A program made the position numbers and the translations under genes. The notes under the pieces were generated by a model. It saw nothing but the letters and a program-made list of their open reading frames with translations. It searched no databases and was not told where the DNA came from. This document shows positions 63,671 to 64,000 of a stretch of 64,000 nucleotides of DNA, piece after piece (within the stretch, counting starts at the first letter, position 1; the number at the start of each line of letters is the position of its first letter). This DNA comes from Myxococcales bacterium (GTDB lineage: Bacteria; Myxococcota; Myxococcia; Myxococcales; Anaeromyxobacteraceae). The stretch is taken from positions 248,001 through 312,000 of the forward strand of contig JAJZQX010000001.1 of NCBI GenBank assembly GCA_021806645.1. The letters are read 5' to 3'.

Positions 63671-64000
63671 ATGACCAGGCACCTCGCGCCCGTCGCCGTC
63701 GATGCGATGGGGGGTGATCATGCCCCCGGCGCGATCGTGCAGGGTGCCATTGACGCGGCGCGCAAGGGCCACCCGGTCACGCTGGTGGGGCCGGAGGGGG
63801 TGATGCGCGAGGAGCTGGCACGCCGCCACGCGACCAGATCCCTTCCCATCGAGGTTCAGCACGCCACCGAGGTGATCGACTTCCACGATCACCCCGGGCA
63901 GGCGATGCGCCGCAAGAAGGACAACTCCATCCGCGTCTGCTTCGACCTGGTGGCGGAGGGCAAGGCGTGCGCCATGATCTCCGCCGGCAACTCCGGCGCG
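63671..64000 (+). CDS. plsX: Phosphate acyltransferase PlsX (5' part)
   Basis: The first 110 residues from the ATG at 63671; the gene runs out of the window. VAVDAMGGDHAPGAIVQGA and ATEVIDFHDHPGQAMRRKKDNS are characteristic of PlsX, which makes acyl-phosphate from acyl-ACP for phospholipid synthesis. It lies six bases after rpmF. Confidence 0.95.
   Translation, partial: MTRHLAPVAVDAMGGDHAPGAIVQGAIDAARKGHPVTLVGPEGVMREELARRHATRSLPIEVQHATEVIDFHDHPGQAMRRKKDNSIRVCFDLVAEGKACAMISAGNSGA

Overview
The window is high-GC bacterial DNA with tightly packed genes. It most resembles Myxococcota of the Anaeromyxobacter type (formerly Deltaproteobacteria). The reasons are a carD-carG regulator pair, abundant multiheme c-type cytochromes, a SpoIIE/RsbW/STAS partner-switching set, a DNA topoisomerase VI pair and an unusually long fused biotin carboxylase. 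This is inferred from gene content; no rRNA gene is present to prove it.

Layout. 1-4.7 kb (+): end of an acyl-CoA carboxylase carboxyltransferase gene, a biotin carboxylase/carrier fusion, and a thymidylate-kinase-like protein with a destroyed P-loop. 4.7-10.8 kb (-): branched-chain amino acid ABC importer (livF, G, M, H and a binding protein) with methylmalonate-semialdehyde dehydrogenase. Import, valine breakdown to propionyl-CoA, and carboxylation of propionyl-CoA may therefore be neighbours. 11-17 kb: lipase-like hydrolase, PhoX-type phosphatase remnant, ceramidase-like membrane protein, hot-dog thioesterase, DUF503 protein, small cytochrome c, GMC oxidoreductase. 17-21.1 kb (mostly -): HepT/MntA toxin-antitoxin pair, NHL-repeat remnant, and an XhoI/PaeR7I-type restriction-modification locus with a frameshifted nuclease, all beside the 3' end of the tmRNA gene; this looks like an accessory block. 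21.2-26.8 kb (-): hydrogenase maturation protease, two membrane proteins, carG, carD and a solitary DNA adenine methyltransferase. 26.9-38.2 kb: membrane protein, queG, ygfZ-like gene, peroxiredoxin, MDR dehydrogenase, HtpX-like protease, topoisomerase VI B and A followed by a 43-residue basic protein, PAS-like protein, redoxin, exonuclease. 38.2-44.7 kb (-): di-heme peroxidase-like protein, a 1457-residue lipoprotein with 33 possible haem c motifs, and a six-motif relative. 44.9-54.1 kb: unknown secreted protein, zinc-type small protein, DUF1015 protein, PaaI-type thioesterase, tautomerase remnant, receiver protein, rhomboid protease, PilZ-like protein, and a 1002-residue fusion of both NfnAB-type subunits with a rubrerythrin-like tail. 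54.1-60.2 kb (-): six chained genes joining outer-membrane/periplasmic haem proteins to a phosphatase, anti-sigma-type kinase and STAS protein. 60.2-64 kb: GIY-YIG protein, small basic protein, tRNA-Arg(CCG), tetraheme cytochrome, membrane protein, LuxR-type response regulator, then yceD, rpmF and the start of plsX behind a near-consensus promoter.

The main theme is electron transfer: at least seven c-type cytochrome or haem-motif proteins, a possible FNR-type site before the largest cytochrome, and an NAD(P)H/ferredoxin-type oxidoreductase fusion. The two most unusual units are the six-gene cytochrome/partner-switching operon (54130-60221) and the Nfn-rubrerythrin fusion (51098-54106). At least four broken or shortened genes mark recent decay. 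I saw no CRISPR array, insertion sequence or prophage.
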